Source: Lytechinus variegatus | Taxonomy: Eukaryota > Echinodermata > Echinoidea > Temnopleuroida > Toxopneustidae | DNA length: 64,000 nt | NCBI RefSeq assembly: GCF_018143015.1 | Contig: NC_054753.1 | Span: forward strand, 26,736,462 to 26,800,461 | Reading direction: 5' to 3' | Shown here: positions 10,501 to 19,194 of the stretch, in pieces | Layout of the letters: each line of letters starts with the position of its first letter | Numbering within the stretch: the stretch's first letter is position 1 | The notes under the pieces: generated by a model | Seen by the model: the letters and a program-made list of their open reading frames with translations, nothing else | Told to the model about the DNA's origin: nothing | Databases searched by the model: none | Program-made: the position numbers and the translations under genes

Positions 10501-13321
10501 AGGTTAGGGCCTGCTTTGTTATGTTGTTGTTTGATTTCCTCAGTGTGTGGCCAAGCCACCCCCATCTTCTTCTCAGGATCTCTTCTTTCATTGGTCTTTG
10601 ATTTGTTTGTTGCCAGAGATCTGTGTTGGAGATTGTCTCTGGCCAATGAATCCTGTGAATCTCCTCAGACATCTGTTGACAATCTTGTGCAGAATAGCTT
10701 TGGTGTTCCTCCAAGTTTCTGCACCATAGGGCAATACAGACTTGACATTTGTGTTGAATAGATTAAACCTAGTACGTAGCCTTGATTTAGGACTGCTTCC
10801 AAAAATCAGCGATTGGTGACGATATCAAAGATAGATAGATCTAGACCAGGCTTAGTATTGTGCGTCATCTTTTAAGTTCAATTCAATGGTTTCAAGTTCA
10901 ATTTTATCTCATGAAGGGTTTGGAAAAGATGGGTTTTAGCGAGTTTTGTGATATTCTCTTCTTGGGTAGGCCTAGATCAGGATCTAATGATCTTTAGAAT
11001 ATCCACCCACAAATTAGAGAAGGACGTTCTGTTCAAACATTCAAGTTGTCAGGTTTTATCGTCTAGAAACAAAGTACAAAAGCAAGCTTTTTGTCACCAT
11101 ATTATGCAGGAATTGCATCATATTTGGTCTTTCAGGATTGTCAGACACCGAGACTCCTGACTAAGATTGGCGGTGTTGTGTTGCTAATAGCAGCCGGAGA
11201 GTATCTGAGCAATCATTGCTCAAAATATACCTTGATTTCATCAGATTTTGAAGCAGCCGGGATGAATACGAAGCAGTAAACCTTTTCTTTAAAACTCTTC
11301 ACGGCCCTGGAAAAAGTAAAAAAAATTGCCAAGATTACGTCATTGGGCTCATTCATTACTCTTCATTTGATGTCATGACGTTTAAATCACATCATAACTT
11401 GACATAGCTCAAAACAATACATATAAATATTTTCATGCTACAGAATTTATGTCAACGACATAAGCTGTGTTTGATTTTATGTCATGATCAAGGTATAAGT
11501 CATCATGACAAATTTTTATGTAATAGGGCCCTGGAGCATTATGACATAATGATAATGGAGGGTGGTGCTGGATGATGTCCCAGTTTTATCCTTAACATCA
11601 ATCATTTGTGTTCAGACATAGAGTACCATGTCTTGGTTAGATCTTGGTTGGTTTCAGTGATATGCAGAGCGCCATACATCACCAAGTCATTCGAGCTTCA
11701 GCTACCGGTAGGAGGAGGCAAAGGATCAAATAAGGTACATTAGAGGGGTTTTAATGTGGATGATGATGATGATGATGTGGAAGATTATGATAAGATTAGC
11801 AGGTGAAGGAAGATGGTAGGTGATGGTGGCTGTGATGATGATGGTGGTGGTGGTGGTGATGATAATGAAGGTGTGTGCCTGGACTATGATGGTGGTGGTA
11901 ATGATGGTGATGATCATGACAATGGTGGTGGTGATGATGATGTTGATGATGATGATTATGTTGATGGTTATAATCATGATGATGGTGGTGGTGATGATGA
12001 TGGGGTTGGTGATGATGATGATGGTGACGATAATGGTGATGATGAGGATGATGATGGTGATTGTGATGATGTTGGTGGTTATAATCATGATGATGTCGGT
12101 GGTTGTTGTTGTGGTAGTGATGGTGGTGATGATGATGGTTGTGATGATGATGATGATTTTGGTGATGGTGGTGATTATGGTGATGATGGTGTTGGACTGT
12201 TGGTGTTGATGATGTTTTGATGATGATGATGGTGGTGGTGGTGGTAATGTATGTGGTGCAAGTAATGGTGGATGGGGGTTGTGATGATGAATTTAGTAGT
12301 GGGGTGACAATGATGAAGGCGATGAGGATGATGACAATGATGATAGTAGTGATGGTGTTGATGAGGAAGGGAGTGATTATGATGATGTTGATGCCGCTTC
12401 TACATGGATGGTGGTGGTAGTGGTGGTTTTGATATACTGTAGATGATGTTTGGACTTGTTACCCATAATATATGTCTGTTGAGAGAAAACTAACAACTTG
12501 TATCTAAACAAATGAAAAAAATTTTGCCTTGAAATGAAACAATATTAATCTTACATATCCAACCCTCCCACTTTTTTCCGATCTACAGCGTATCAGCTAC
12601 ACCAACCGTTATCCTCAGAGGAGAGTCTTTTTCATCAGATGCAATAGAGATGACTTACTCCAGTTCAAGGAAACAAGAATAGAGGTACATCTGAATAAGC
12701 CCTTCAATCTAGTACAGTGTATATAAGGGAGGACGATGCAAAATCTATGCTATAACTAAAGACTTTTGAAGTTATGAGTTATTGTACAAGATTCATTTTT
12801 ATTCAGATAATTTTGACACATGATGGTAATTTACTAGTTTATGTTCATGTTTTTTTTAAATATTCATGTTTTTTTATCCTATTTACAGCATAACTATATA
12901 ACTGCTATTTGTGTTCATCCTATAAAAATATAATCAAATAATAATAATAATGATAACAACAATAATAATGATGATAATAATGATAATGTGATAATAATAA
13001 TAGATTAGATTTGTAATGTCCCAAATCCACTCTGCAGCAGGAGTGCTGAAGTGAGCTGAATAATTATTGTAATCAATGAAAAATATGTGAATTAGTGATT
13101 CATGATATATATACAGAACCTACTTTTGAGTTAAAATTGTTTAGGTTTGAAAAGTTTTGTTCTTCTTTTTTTGTCTGCAGATTGGTGGAGGAGAGGCCTG
13201 TCCGCTTGGACTTCGCTTTGCACCTTGCCATCAACCTGGAACCGCTGAGATCCTCATCTTCATTAATAATGAGGATGACAAGAATGAAGAGACATTCCAG
13301 GTCACTGCTATCTATTCATGA
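1442..13321 (+). CDS. NPHP4: Nephrocystin-4, C-terminal part (gene continues left of window)
   Basis: Seven exons (1442-1512, 2062-2147, 3597-3768, 4910-5018, 11616-11734, 12589-12684, 13181-13321), all with AG/GT borders and compatible phases, join into one frame of 264 residues plus stop. The protein matches the end of vertebrate NPHP4 as I remember it: 'KCSDSNVICDT', 'RPGEPYEIFIK', 'TWEFYIHTLQRVDV', 'FTSHPDEIK', 'RISYTNRYP', 'IGGGEACPLGLRFAP' and the ending 'NEDDKNEETFQVTAIYS'. Human NPHP4 is about 1,426 residues, so roughly the last fifth is here. NPHP4 works with NPHP1 and RPGRIP1L at the ciliary transition zone; its C-terminal part is beta-rich and Ig/MSP-like. The 6.6-kb intron between exons four and five hosts antisense gene remains and LINEs. 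Two exons have decayed tandem copies beside them. The missing N-terminal part presumably lies to the left. Confidence 0.93.
2062..2147 (+). CDS. NPHP4: NPHP4 exon 2 of those in window
   Basis: The acceptor is 'caacatag' and the strong donor 'ctc|gtaagt'. The exon starts in phase 0 and ends two bases into a serine codon completed by the next exon. It encodes 'RPGEPYEIFIKAACGASP' and then 'AIKKFYLLIYS'. Confidence 0.9.
2573..2706 (+). mobile_element. tRNA-derived SINE, left part (split by a DNA element)
   Basis: 2573-2647 resembles a tRNA: 'ggtgccg' pairs with 'tggcacc', with a Leu/Ser-type D arm 'tggccgagtggtttaaggc' and a T arm 'ccggggttcgatccccgg'. The anticodon arm does not fold, so it is a SINE head rather than a working tRNA. 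The body 'atgcccgtgagcaaggca' matches the SINE at 5418. The tail resumes at 3514 after the inserted element. Confidence 0.75.
2707..3513. mobile_element. Non-autonomous DNA transposon, 807 bp, inside a SINE
   Basis: Perfect 11-bp terminal inverted repeats CAGGCCTGTGA (2707-2717 and 3503-3513) are flanked by the direct repeat 'tataaa' (2701-2706 and 3514-3519). The related SINE at 5418 has one uninterrupted copy of this site, confirming the insertion. No transposase is visible. The left end carries repeated 'ccgctatttt' motifs. The superfamily is uncertain: hAT elements often begin CAG, but their usual target duplication is 8 bp. Confidence 0.82.
3597..3768 (+). CDS. NPHP4: NPHP4 exon 3 of those in window
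   Basis: The acceptor is 'cttttttag' and the donor 'aag|gtatgt'. The exon encodes 'SQYLARPLQTWEFYIHTLQR', 'VDVTCVEGQTAHITLVLKG', then 'STRHVQCFTSHPDEIK', matching the vertebrate 'TWQVYLHSLQRVDVSC' block. From 3700 onward its second half and donor are copied in tandem into the following intron. A copied donor at 3910 is in frame with this exon and would add 47 codons without a stop. Confidence 0.92.
3700..4620 (+). repeat. Tandem array of NPHP4 half-exon plus 5' splice site
   Basis: The last 69 bases of the preceding exon, its GT donor and about 70 bases of G-rich intron recur with starts at 3700, 3841, 3981, 4118 and 4276 (spacings 141, 140, 137, 158). Degenerate pieces follow near 4389 and 4561. 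The first four copies are nearly identical and similarity falls to the right. Each copy keeps 'aaatyaag|gta' (donors at 3769, 3910, 4050, 4187, 4345), but none gains a 3' splice site of its own. The spacer is a run of G tracts that could form G-quadruplexes. This is an exon-derived minisatellite. Confidence 0.93.
4910..5018 (+). CDS. NPHP4: NPHP4 exon 4 of those in window
   Basis: The acceptor is 'cccatttag' and the donor 'gttg|gtatcc'. The exon encodes 'VAPGDPFMLLSNSVHELNLG' and 'VRPRVKGNKFMFINVV', corresponding to the vertebrate '[20 protein letters not shown]' block. It ends one base into an aspartate codon, which the exon at 11616 completes. Confidence 0.9.
5418..5570 (+). mobile_element. 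tRNA-derived SINE (same family as 2573)
   Basis: The head 'ggaggtgctgtggctgggtg' aligns with the SINE at 2573. The T-arm-like 'tctggggttcaatttcc' and the body 'atgccctcgagcagtgc' follow, ending in 'aaataaatgaaaatgc'. The tRNA-like folding is more decayed than in the first copy. It lies in the large NPHP4 intron. Confidence 0.7.
5850..7190 (-). repeat. Tandem array of coiled-coil exon units (three copies)
   Basis: A unit of about 460 bp starts near 5850, 6307 and 6771. On the minus strand each unit carries a coiled-coil segment; the best copy (6350-6440) reads 'LLKKQNMLLEQIAVSLERMA' then 'DNSSESAIDLCNLKAMF'. An upstream 'QLPPQEISKLPNLHASQQ' stretch is in another frame. Copy A has an extra base, copy B an extra base further upstream, and copy C an 11-base deletion. 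The spacer is rich in 'catatatacacatcattg' motifs. A fourth copy lies at 9358-9730. Confidence 0.8.
7241..7540 (-). CDS. 'SAFNxLWxMTS' repeat exon
   Basis: The acceptor is 'accctttcag'. The exon has two internal repeats, 'EEDSSAFNILWSMTSTQ' and 'PEDCSAFNNLWGMTSNQ', followed by a lysine/proline/threonine-rich stretch ('NKPQAIRKPSTSQKQVPSP') and a stop at 7241. The 3' border is uncertain; a donor after 'TSQKQ' (cutting at 'caa|gtaccg') is possible. It lies downstream of the SANT exons on the same strand. Confidence 0.4.
   Translation of the reverse strand, partial: NTEEDSSAFNILWSMTSTQMLTPSHMKKTTGPEDCSAFNNLWGMTSNQTNTKPDEDDNKPTTINKPQAIRKPSTSQKQVPSPKQSLRLQNMSCILYTWK
7600..7935 (-). mobile_element. 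LINE ORF2 3' end with C-terminal zinc finger
   Basis: On the minus strand, 'SWEELAEDRSAWRTMVKAGV' and 'SGYESRRADKQEQKR' are followed by a stop and then 'FACPHCNILFRVKIGLI', with 'SHLRTHR' one base out of frame. The W-x-DRxxWR block plus a C2H2 finger is the usual C-terminus of one large non-LTR retrotransposon group. The fragment is 5'-truncated and carries at least a stop and a frameshift. It sits between exons of the SANT-like locus. Confidence 0.7.
8510..8625 (-). CDS. 'HAVDPLHEKVLESI' exon, complete copy
   Basis: The acceptor is 'cattatgtag' and the donor 'ccaa|gtaagt'. It encodes 'GEEHAVDPLHEKVLESIARE' and 'AKDGVLGPKEEAGFSSSQ'. The phase matches both the SANT exon upstream and the exon at 7540. 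Family unknown; it is probably a linker of the SANT protein. Confidence 0.5.
8702..8775 (-). pseudogene. 'HAVDPLHEMVLEAI' exon, truncated tandem copy
   Basis: This is a second copy of the 8510-8625 exon with the same acceptor and upstream intron ('tttcaccaagtgtatctat'). It stops matching after 'AKDGVL', where it runs into the next copy's intron. No donor remains. The repeat unit is about 150 bp. Confidence 0.65.
8900..9047 (-). CDS. SANT-like exon, copy 1 (open)
   Basis: The acceptor 'ttcttttcag' and donor 'acag|gtaaat' enclose 'VQELRHKTWEKGAELLRMHG', 'FIRSSAKLQSKWSMLKMAAL' and 'RYKAVKMKTG'. It ends one base into a glycine codon that the exon at 8625 completes. It is about 60% identical to copy 3. 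Confidence 0.55.
9168..9291 (-). pseudogene. SANT-like exon, copy 2 (broken)
   Basis: This copy keeps the acceptor and donor. It has lost the stretch coding 'TWEKGAELLRM' and has TGA where the second tryptophan should be ('RENEVCLKWQ' region). It is flanked by the same intron sequence as copy 1, so the duplication included intron. Confidence 0.65.
9358..9730 (-). pseudogene. Coiled-coil exon unit, dispersed fourth copy
   Basis: This is the same unit as the 5850-7190 array, lying between SANT exon copies 3 and 2. It encodes 'MLLERIDVSLERMADNSSQS' with one extra base just upstream of 'MLLER'. Its position suggests the whole gene was duplicated once (SANT to coiled coil) before individual exons were amplified. 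Confidence 0.7.
9842..9985 (-). CDS. SANT-like exon, copy 3 (open)
   Basis: The acceptor 'ttattttcag' and donor 'cag|gtcaat' enclose 48 open codons: 'DQELHQRTWEKAAELLRMHG', 'LIRSSSKIKRKWSTLRMAAL' and 'SHKTDRKQ'. The W-x18-22-W spacing and the 'SKIKRKWSTLRMAA' helix are typical of Myb/SANT-like domains. The first helix of the fold would need an upstream exon, which I did not find. Confidence 0.55.
10313..10790 (-). mobile_element. LINE reverse-transcriptase 3' end
   Basis: On the minus strand, 10780-10690 gives 'FNLFNTNVKSVLPYGAETW'. After a frame change, 'RIHWPETISNTDLWQQTNQ', 'EILRRRWGWLGHTLRKSNN', 'TKQALTWNPQEKRHRGRPR' and 'VVNVLCSSSSDGHK' run to a stop at 10313. This is the usual C-terminal region of an endonuclease/reverse-transcriptase LINE ORF2. 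It is 5'-truncated and antisense to NPHP4. Confidence 0.82.
11616..11734 (+). CDS. NPHP4: NPHP4 exon 5 of those in window
   Basis: This exon was found by reading across a 6.6-kb intron. The acceptor is 'tgtgttcag' and the donor 'aag|gtacat'. It encodes 'DIEYHVLVRSWLVSVICRAP', then 'YITKSFELQLPVGGGKGSNK', matching the vertebrate 'QLVASWLVCLCC...ISKAFEI...GVNK' block. Both phases fit its neighbours. Confidence 0.9.
11755..12425 (+). repeat. Degenerate GAT/GGT microsatellite
   Basis: About 670 bp of the + strand consist almost only of GAT, GGT and AAT triplets with very few C residues ('gatggtggtggtgatgatga'). The long open frames here (Asp/Gly, Met/Val) are by-products of the repeat. It lies in a 0.85-kb NPHP4 intron, with the G-rich strand as the non-template strand. 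Confidence 0.93.
12589..12684 (+). CDS. NPHP4: NPHP4 exon 6 of those in window
   Basis: The acceptor is 'cgatctacag' and the donor 'gag|gtacat'. The exon is 96 bp, phase 0 at both ends. It encodes 'RISYTNRYPQRRVFFIRC' followed by 'NRDDLLQFKETRIE', corresponding to the vertebrate 'RITYTNPYPSRRTFHLHSD' block. Confidence 0.92.
12930..13050 (+). repeat. (AAT/ATG)n run with SINE/LINE-like 3' tail
   Basis: 'aataataataatgataac' repeats are followed by 'tgtcccaaatccactctgca', which resembles the tail at 19505-19560. It is probably the decayed 3' end of a retroposon in the last NPHP4 intron. Confidence 0.5.
13181..13321 (+). CDS. NPHP4: NPHP4 terminal coding exon
   Basis: The acceptor is 'ttgtctgcag'. 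The exon encodes 'IGGGEACPLGLRFAPCHQ', 'PGTAEILIFINNEDDKNEET' and 'FQVTAIYS', then TGA. The end corresponds closely to the vertebrate 'INDHEDKNEEAFCVKVIYQ' terminus. The exon is followed directly by decayed tandem copies of itself. Confidence 0.94.
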   Translation: MGGGEACPLGLRFAPCHQPGTAEILIFINNEDDKNEETFQVTAIYS

Positions 13322-13960
13322 CACCCTGCTGACCTTTGAACTCTGTTTTTGACCTTAGCCTACCTGCTTGGACTTTTGCTCTAACTTTGCCATCAACCTG
13401 GCATCGCAAAGATCCTTATCTTCATTAATAATGAGGATGACAAGAATAAAGAAGATATTCCAGGTCACTGCTATTTATTTATGACACCCTGTCGATGTCT
13501 GAACTCTGTTGAACTTTGACCTTAGCCTACCTGCTTGGACTTCGCTTTGCACCTTGCTAGCAACTTGGTACTGCAGAGATGCTTATCTTCATCAACAATG
13601 AGGATGACAATAATAAAGAGACTTTGCAGGTCACTGCTATTCATTCATGACACCCTGTCGACCACTGACCTCTGCTGAACTTTGACCTTAGCCTACCTGC
13701 TTGGACTTCCCTTTGCACCTTGTCAGCATCGTGGTACTGCAGAGATGCTTATCTTCACCAACAATGAGGATGACATTCCAGGTCACTAATATTCATTCAT
13801 GACACCCTGCTGACCTCTGCTGAACTTTGACCTTAGCCTACCTGCTTGGACTTCCCTTTGCACCTTGTCAGCATCGTGGTACTGCAGAGATGCCCATCTT
13901 CATCAGCAATGAGGATGACAAGAACTGAGAGTCATTCCAGGATCATGACCTCCACCCATC
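13202..13960 (+). repeat. Tandem array of the NPHP4 terminal exon in its 3' flank
   Basis: The block from 'cyGCTTGGACTT' through the stop and about 40 bases of 3' flank ('gacaccctg', 'gaccttagcctac') recurs with starts near 13202, 13364, 13531, 13697 and 13842 (spacings 162, 167, 166, 145). Every later copy still shows the 'aataatgaggatgacaag'-like core, but carries substitutions and small indels that break the frame. Copies lack the exon's acceptor, so they probably sit in the 3' UTR of NPHP4 or just beyond it. Confidence 0.92.
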
Positions 13961-14427
13961 ACCTCCCCCACCTCTCCATTCGTTGATGGGTCAGGTGGTA
14001 TCCCATAGCATTGTGTATTGCATTCCTGGCTAATTGATTTTTTTTTGCACACCTAAAAGAAAATATAAATATGACTACTTTACCAAATAATCAAAATCAC
14101 CTTGATTTGTACAAGCCGAGATCAGTCTGGTCTGCTTCTTTTCAGGTACTTTTTTTTCTTTTTTTTCTTCATATGCATTTATCATATGCAGTATGAAATT
14201 ACGTTATACAAATTACATTATCACCTTGTGAATAACATGTACCAAAAGTATTTATAATCATTACACATTTTGATTGCACATTTGAGAAAAGGCTCAATAT
14301 ATTCTAGTACACGTACAGTGTATGCCAGCTATGTAAATTTTAGGATTGATAGTAACTCTTTTTGAAGCTTGAGATTTTCCTTCCAAGGCATGAAATCTTC
14401 CATTCTGGGGAGATCAGCTTCAATAGT

Positions 14428-14788
14428 GGAGGAGCCGTGGTGTAGTGGTTCTGACTCTCGCCTTGTAAACATAGGGCCGTGTGTTCGAAGACCACCGTGG
14501 TCTCGCGTCCTTTGGCAAGGCGTTAATCCACACTTTGCCACTCTCGACTCAGGTGCTAAATGGGTACCCGGTAAGATGTGAAAGTCATTGTAGCTTGTCC
14601 AGTATTGTGTGCGCCTCACAGGCGACTGACTGGAATACTCCCCAGGGAGTGGAGGATGTGCACACATTGTGTGCGGGAAATGACTGATTGAATCCAATGA
14701 CCGGGGTAATAATATATCTGTGAAGCGCTTAGACACGTCGTTCCGATGTATTAAGCGCTATATAAAAGCGGATTATTATTATTATTAG
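14428..14788 (+). mobile_element. tRNA-derived SINE, near full length
   Basis: The head 'ggagccgtggtgtagtggtt' has a B-box-like 'gtgttcgaagacc'. The body has 'gcgacgactgactggaatac'-type sequence, and the tail 'aagcgctatataaaagcg' is followed by (ATT)n. The tail resembles the LINE 3' end at 57520-57590, as expected if that LINE's enzyme mobilised the SINE. Open frames here are shadows. Confidence 0.82.
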
Positions 14789-15741
14789 GTATTCCAGTCT
14801 CAAAAAATGATAACAGTTTTGATACATATCATTCAACTCAAGATTTCGTACAGTGTATGTACTCTGCATTCTGTACATGACTTTTTGACATCTTTATGAT
14901 ATCAAGCTTTCTTGCAACAACAAAACTATCACCTATCAATGAATATAATGCAGTACACTGTATGCAGAAATGTTTGAAAGGGAAAAATGTAATCGAAATA
15001 TTTCCTCTTCAAATTATTTAATTTTGAAGTAATATGATCACTACGAAAACAAAGGTAAACATTCCAAAGCGTATTGGGTCGTTTCTGATGCTACCTTGAT
15101 ACTGGCGAAGACCAAAAGGATCTGTTGTAATTGTTGCTATTGTCATTGAATGAGGAAGTATGATATTTATTTGTATGATAATTTGATGGTTTGTAAATAA
15201 GAGTAAATGCCATTTTAATAGTGACGTCACATTGTGTGAATGTGGGAATAAAATGAAAAGAAAACGTTCATTGTGTTCACTAGACTGTGTCTGTAATTGT
15301 TTTGTTCTATTTGAAATGATTTTCTTTGGGTTGTAAATGATGATTTAATCAAAATTGTTCTGCATTTCCACAATTTCCTAGGCAGTTAAAAAGAGACAGA
15401 ATGAAAAAGAATGAATAATATGCAAAGAGTAATAAAAAATGCCCAGGAACAAGAATAAAATGTTGATTGATCAATTGAGAGAGAGAGAGAGAGAAAGAAA
15501 GAGAAGGTAGACATGAAAACGGAGGGAGAGAAAGAGAATGAAATAAAGAAAACCCAGAAAGAGCTGGCGAAAATGTCCTATAAGTTTCAAAGCAAATTTC
15601 CTATCCTAATTCTCTTCATCTGTCCTCTTTCCCCTCATATTCTCAGGTATTTTAGTTCACCATTTCTTCTATTTTTTTCGATCAATCTCAACTACAGGGA
15701 TTTAGCGCATCTGCAATAGTCAGCCTCAAATTAGACATAAA

Positions 15742-16083
15742 GGCCCGAATTCACGAAAAACCTAGCTCCTGGTTTTTGGTTGTTTAAACCCCCTCCTGGT
15801 TTAAACCCCGTGCTGGGTTTTTCATTTGTGTTTCACGAAGGAGGTTTAAACCCCGAGGGGGTTTAAATGCGTCATAAAACGTCATGAAACGTCACATTTT
15901 TTAGTCAGCTCTTAGGTGTGGTTTAAACAATGGTTTTATTTTAAACCATGGACTATAAAAGAAACCATCGTTGGTGAAACAGAGAGGGGGTTTAAATCCC
16001 CTCGGGATTTAAACCATGGACTAAAAAACCTAGGAGGTGGTTTAAACCCCCTCGGGGTTTAAACCTCCTTTGTGAATTCGGCC
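15742..16083. mobile_element. MITE with GTTTAAACC motifs
   Basis: The ends 'ggcccgaattcacg' and 'tgtgaattcggcc' are inverted repeats. Inside, 'ggtttaaaccccctcgggg' occurs many times in both directions, so the 342-bp element can fold on itself. No coding capacity is visible. Confidence 0.82.
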
Positions 16084-16104
16084 CAAAATGTAGACATTTT
16101 TTGC

Positions 16105-16800
16105 AGCCACTATGCAGATGCAGACTCTTTCTGTAACCTTGAGTATCTATTGTCACAAGAAGCCCTTCTTGAGGAAGGAGTCTGTCGAAAAATCGGTGAA
16201 TCGGTGTCATCTTGGACTCTGGACAAACGATATATTTAAATTTTCGTCATGTCAGAATCTTAGGACGATCTGCTGTCCAAATTAAAGTGATTGGTTAACA
16301 TTGGTTTGACTTTTAAAAAATCTGAGCTAGAAGGTCACACTTGTCACCTGTGTCTGTGATATGGTACAAAAATGAAGCCCAGAAAAAATTGCGTTCGAAA
16401 CAAATTATTTAGTGCTTCAAAAACTGAAATATACAGTGACTGGAAACACCATCTTAATTTCATCCCATACACCTATGTGTACTATTTAGGTGTCTATAAG
16501 ACGCCTATTTACAAAATCGGGGTTTGCCACGTAGTTTTAGCTTTTCATTCTCAATAATGGTTGTTTTCAGGGTTTATTAGTTCTAATACATGCACTTATA
16601 CACATGTTTCATCTTGGTTTGATAATTTTTTTAAATCCGCTCCTCACAAAGTTAAACAATACCTTTAATCATAATTCTGATAAAGACCTTTAAGCTGTGC
16701 AATATGATTTGACGGGCATTCTCTATGGATTTACTGTGTCGTAGAATTCGTCCCGTTTGAAATGTCGAAACCTCGCTGTTTTCTAAACAGGGTATAGGCC
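16105..16800. repeat. Dispersed repeat (family also at 19195 and 57035)
   Basis: The segment contains 'tctggacaaacga', 'tttcgtcatgtcagaatctt', 'aaagacctttaagctgt' and 'gatttgacgggcatt' in the same order as at 19310-19445 and 57165-57720. No coding potential was recognised. Confidence 0.65.
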
Positions 16801-17260
16801 TACCGGGCATGTGTCATGGTTTGGCCTCTCTACATTTTTTTGCAAAGGGATGGTGTGGACATTTTCAATTCAAATAATTATGACATTGATGCCTTTTCAA
16901 ACTGACAGTCACTGCTCTCGCGCCATATGTACCAGACCCATTCACTGTTGCTAGCAATGTGAAAAATATCATTCAGACTCAAGATCAACAGAACATTGAT
17001 TCAAAACACCTTCGGCGCTTACCATAAGCGAACAAAGATTTATGTTGAATATAATGTTTGCTCAATGCACCACTTACAATGCGATTTGACTGAGAGAGCA
17101 TTTGGGAGAAAAGGCGGGCACTCATGAACAAAGGACCACGGGGATTTTTTTTTTTTTTGGGGGGGGGTTCTCTTATTTTTTTAAAGGATTGACATGCACA
17201 TACGACTATGATTCTTGTTCCTGTCTAAGTATGTGATTTCTCCCCTACCCGATACTAGTA

Positions 17261-17661
17261 AATTGCCAGTTCGTCTACTGCCAACTCGCCCACTCACCGC
17301 ACGGTCTACTTTCATTTAGTCTAATGCCACTCCGTCCATCAACATTTCGTCTAACAACCATTTGGTGCAATGACCTTTTGGTCCAATCATCACTTCGTCG
17401 AATCACCAGTTCGTCTATGACCATTTCGTCTCATAACCAGTTGATCTAATTTCCATTTCATTTTCGTTCATTTTGCACAATTAACAGTCCAATTAGACCA
17501 AATAGCATATGGACTAAATGGCCATTGGACCAACTGGTTATTGGAGGAAATGGTCAGTGGATGAATTGGCAATTAGATCAAATGGATAATGGACGAACTG
17601 ATAGTAGACCAAAATGATAGAAGACGAGTTGGTAATTGGACGAATCGGCATTGGACGAATT
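17261..17661. mobile_element. Foldback element of ACCATTTGGTCTAAT motifs
   Basis: The left arm consists of 11-16-bp variants of 'accatttggtccaat'. The right arm carries the same motifs in reverse complement ('attggaccaactggttat'), with the switch near 17480. A related element lies at 42781-43097 and fragments near 33845 and 35510. It has no coding capacity. Confidence 0.88.
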
Positions 17662-18173
17662 TGAAATACCCCCTCTCTCTCTGAGCGTGTTCTATGTTCC
17701 TCTCCCGCCTCCATCTCACCTCTCATTGTCTCTGTCTTGATCCCCACACTGATGATCTCTCTTTCCTCTCTAACCCCACCCCTCCAGGCTCATCCCTCCC
17801 TCCATCTCTCCCATTTTATTATGTTATTCCTCTTTAGCTCTCGGTATTACAATAAATACATCACTTAGATAGCCGCATGACATTATGAACAAGTTGATTT
17901 AATTTGCCATGTAGTCCACGGAGTGGAATCTCGATTCGAACACCGGGAAACGCGCATCAATTTCACACTCAAAAAGACAGTGAGTCAAGTTTGCTGGTTA
18001 CTGATTTACGAATTTTATTATCTGACGCATTCCAAAATAAAACGGTTGAGGCACATAAAACATTTAATAAAATTGTTAAGCATCGAACGTGGTGGATTGT
18101 GAGGTGAGGCACCTTAGACATACATGTATTCTGGATGTATGTAACATGAAAGATACGATGGAATAAAGCCCTG

Positions 18174-18762
18174 TTAAAGGGGTTACTCCAGGCTGAAAAT
18201 AATTATGATATGAAATAAATGAGGTAAAATAACACAAACAAACCTAAGATCTGGCAATGAAAGTTATGACATTTTTCAGGTTTTGCAATATTTCAGTGAA
18301 ACAATTTTATACATTTCCTCAGGAATGTGCAATGAACAAAGATGAAATCACCCCCAATCACCTCATCACTTTTTCTTTTGTATTTTACTCTATGAAATTA
18401 TATTTAGTCCAATTTTATCCACCAAGAATAAAAGAAAATAGATTGAATAGTGATTAATGCGTAAAATAATAAGTATATACGACAATTTATTTTGTTACGA
18501 GGGAGGCACATCATAAACACGTGTATGCAAATATGAAAACAAGATTTAATACAATAACCAATAACATCCAGGAAATAACTAGAAAAGGGGAACATAGGGA
18601 CATGGCATCATCAGCCCACCTTGTGCATATTCGTGACGGCATGCAATATACAAAAATCCACTACAAGTGGTATTGTTTTCACCAAGTATTACCCTCATGG
18701 AGCATTTTTTGTATGTGAGCTTTTGCTTGGACTCAACTTTCAGCCGAACACCCCAAAAAGAG
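18174..18762. mobile_element. TTAA-type MITE
   Basis: The left end is TTAA followed by 'aggggttactccaggctgaa'. The right end carries the decayed complement ('actttcagccgaacacccc'). The inside contains mirrored 'gacatggcatcatcagccc' type blocks. A related copy lies at 36669-37267 and a half copy near 37384. Confidence 0.65.
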
Positions 18763-19194
18763 GCAAATGTAAATGAACAAACCACAAATCCGTTATAATG
18801 TCAACAAATTCATGAGTGCTTCAGCGTCAGCATATCAAGGAACTTTTACAAAAATGTTGGTCAACTTTTATTAATCTTTTCGACTAATGTCGAAAAGATT
18901 TTTCATCGGTTTGTGAGATACAATTTTGCATCTTTATCTCTCGTTCTCTATATAAATTATAGCTATGTTTTGCTTTTGATACTGTAAATTATTTATTTTA
19001 TAACAAGACTGTATATTATCAGCTATTGTTGTACTACTGTTAAACACTCACTATCTGATTATTTCTGTACATTGACTGTGAAAACAAATGTAAACTGGAG
19101 CCATATTGACTGTGAAAGCAAATGTACATGTAAACTGATGGTCTATTGAATAATACACCCTACTGTGGGTGAAAAAGAAATTGGAAAAAAATAT

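Noticed and set aside
11181-11325. Minus-strand exon-like piece 'AVKSFKEKVYCFVFIPAASK' with acceptor and donor
   Set aside because: It would be upstream of the SANT exons, but there is no homology or phase evidence, and the stretch is short.
11813-12220. 135- and 129-codon open frames (Asp/Gly and Met/Val rich)
   Set aside because: They are different frames of one GAT/GGT microsatellite.
14329-14736. 135-codon minus-strand ORF
   Set aside because: It lies across the SINE at 14428-14788 and is its complement.
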